NCBI GenBank assembly: GCA_026400275.1
Contig: JAPLPK010000236.1
Coordinates: 1 to 32,432 of the forward strand
From: Burkholderiales bacterium
GTDB lineage: Bacteria; Pseudomonadota; Gammaproteobacteria; Burkholderiales; Burkholderiaceae_C
DNA: 32,432 nt
Direction: 5' to 3'
Each line of letters opens with the position of its first letter. Positions within the stretch are counted from its first letter, which is position 1. Made by a program: the position numbers and the translations under genes. This document shows, piece by piece, positions 32,190 to 32,432 of this stretch. The notes under the pieces were generated by a model. That model saw only the letters and a list, made by a program, of their open reading frames with translations. It was not told where the DNA came from and did no database searches.

Positions 32190-32402
32190 ATGACAACTAT
32201 CCGTGTAAAAGAAAACGAACCCTTTGACGTGGCCCTGCGCCGCTTCAAGCGCACCATCGAAAAGCTCGGTCTGCTGACCGACCTGCGTGCGCGCGAGTTC
32301 TATGAAAAGCCCACCACCGAGCGCAAGCGCAAGAAGTCGGCCGCTGTGAAGCGCCACTACAAGCGTGTACGTTCGATGCAGCTGCCTAAAAAGCTGTATT
32401 AA
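32190..32402 (+). CDS. rpsU: 30S ribosomal protein S21
   Basis: A 70-residue basic protein that matches bS21 over its whole length: [43 protein letters not shown], ending QLPKKLY. It binds near the 3' end of 16S rRNA and assists translation initiation. A poly-T run (ATCTTTTTTTGTC) lies immediately before the ATG, and I see no clear Shine-Dalgarno sequence at the usual spacing. The gene is preceded by a structured leader and followed by a hairpin. Confidence 0.97.
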   Translation: MTTIRVKENEPFDVALRRFKRTIEKLGLLTDLRAREFYEKPTTERKRKKSAAVKRHYKRVRSMQLPKKLY

Positions 32403-32406
32403 GCTT

Positions 32407-32426
32407 TCAAACTGTTCGCAGTTTGA
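32407..32426 (+). terminator. Hairpin after rpsU, possible terminator
   Basis: TCAAACTG and CAGTTTGA form a perfect 8-bp stem around a TTCG loop, five bases after the rpsU stop. The window ends six bases later, so a T-tract cannot be checked. It might instead be a processing or attenuation structure before a downstream gene. Confidence 0.5.
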
Positions 32427-32432
32427 CAAGCC

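Overview
The window is G+C-rich, densely coding DNA with no rRNA, tRNA, CRISPR array or intact insertion sequence visible. Gene content and the protein families point to a betaproteobacterium of the order Burkholderiales, most likely Comamonadaceae (Rhodoferax/Polaromonas/Acidovorax-like). This assignment rests on the hpnCDE set, the T6SS VgrG/DUF4123/DUF2235 module, the GTG/TTG starts, and a short two-hairpin repeat of a kind I associate with Comamonadaceae. It is an inference, not a database result.

Layout. (1) 1-2891, minus strand: an RND efflux pair (lipoprotein adaptor, then inner-membrane pump cut by the window edge). (2) 2949-5972, plus: hpnC-hpnD-hpnE, which make squalene from farnesyl diphosphate for hopanoids. 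A 30-bp palindrome separates it from the efflux pair. (3) 5969-6436, minus: a small ferritin-like DUF2383 protein. (4) 6739-14297, plus: a type VI secretion module of VgrG, DUF4123 adaptor, DUF3304 lipoprotein (probable immunity), DUF2235 lipase-type effector, and a decayed second copy of the VgrG middle. (5) 14392-19445, minus, with a divergent FadR-type regulator at 19674: a polar amino-acid-type ABC transporter with a zinc alcohol dehydrogenase and a mannitol-dehydrogenase-family enzyme resembling hexonate/hexuronate oxidoreductases. (6) 20383-25309: HAD hydrolase, ferrochelatase, BaiN/HI0933-type flavoprotein, Sel1/TPR protein, PPOX-type flavoprotein and GAF protein. (7) 25444-32041, plus: two related PhnD-like binding proteins without signal peptides, flanking a membrane desaturase/hydroxylase and a complete OsmU/YehZYXW-type quaternary-amine ABC transporter. 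(8) 32190-32402: rpsU with a structured leader and a downstream hairpin.

The most unusual structure is a dispersed repeat of about 50 bp, with eight copies recognised here. Each copy has two small hairpins at near-constant spacing: a GC-rich [G]CGCA...TGCG[C] stem and a GCTAT-N7-ATAGC stem. Stem bases change in compensatory fashion between copies. Some copies lie in frame inside genes (vgrG, the flavoprotein, the RND adaptor), some at gene ends where they touch or supply the stop codon, and two bracket one PhnD-like gene. The T6SS effector cassette is also flanked by direct repeats of vgrG sequence, a layout suited to cassette exchange or loss.
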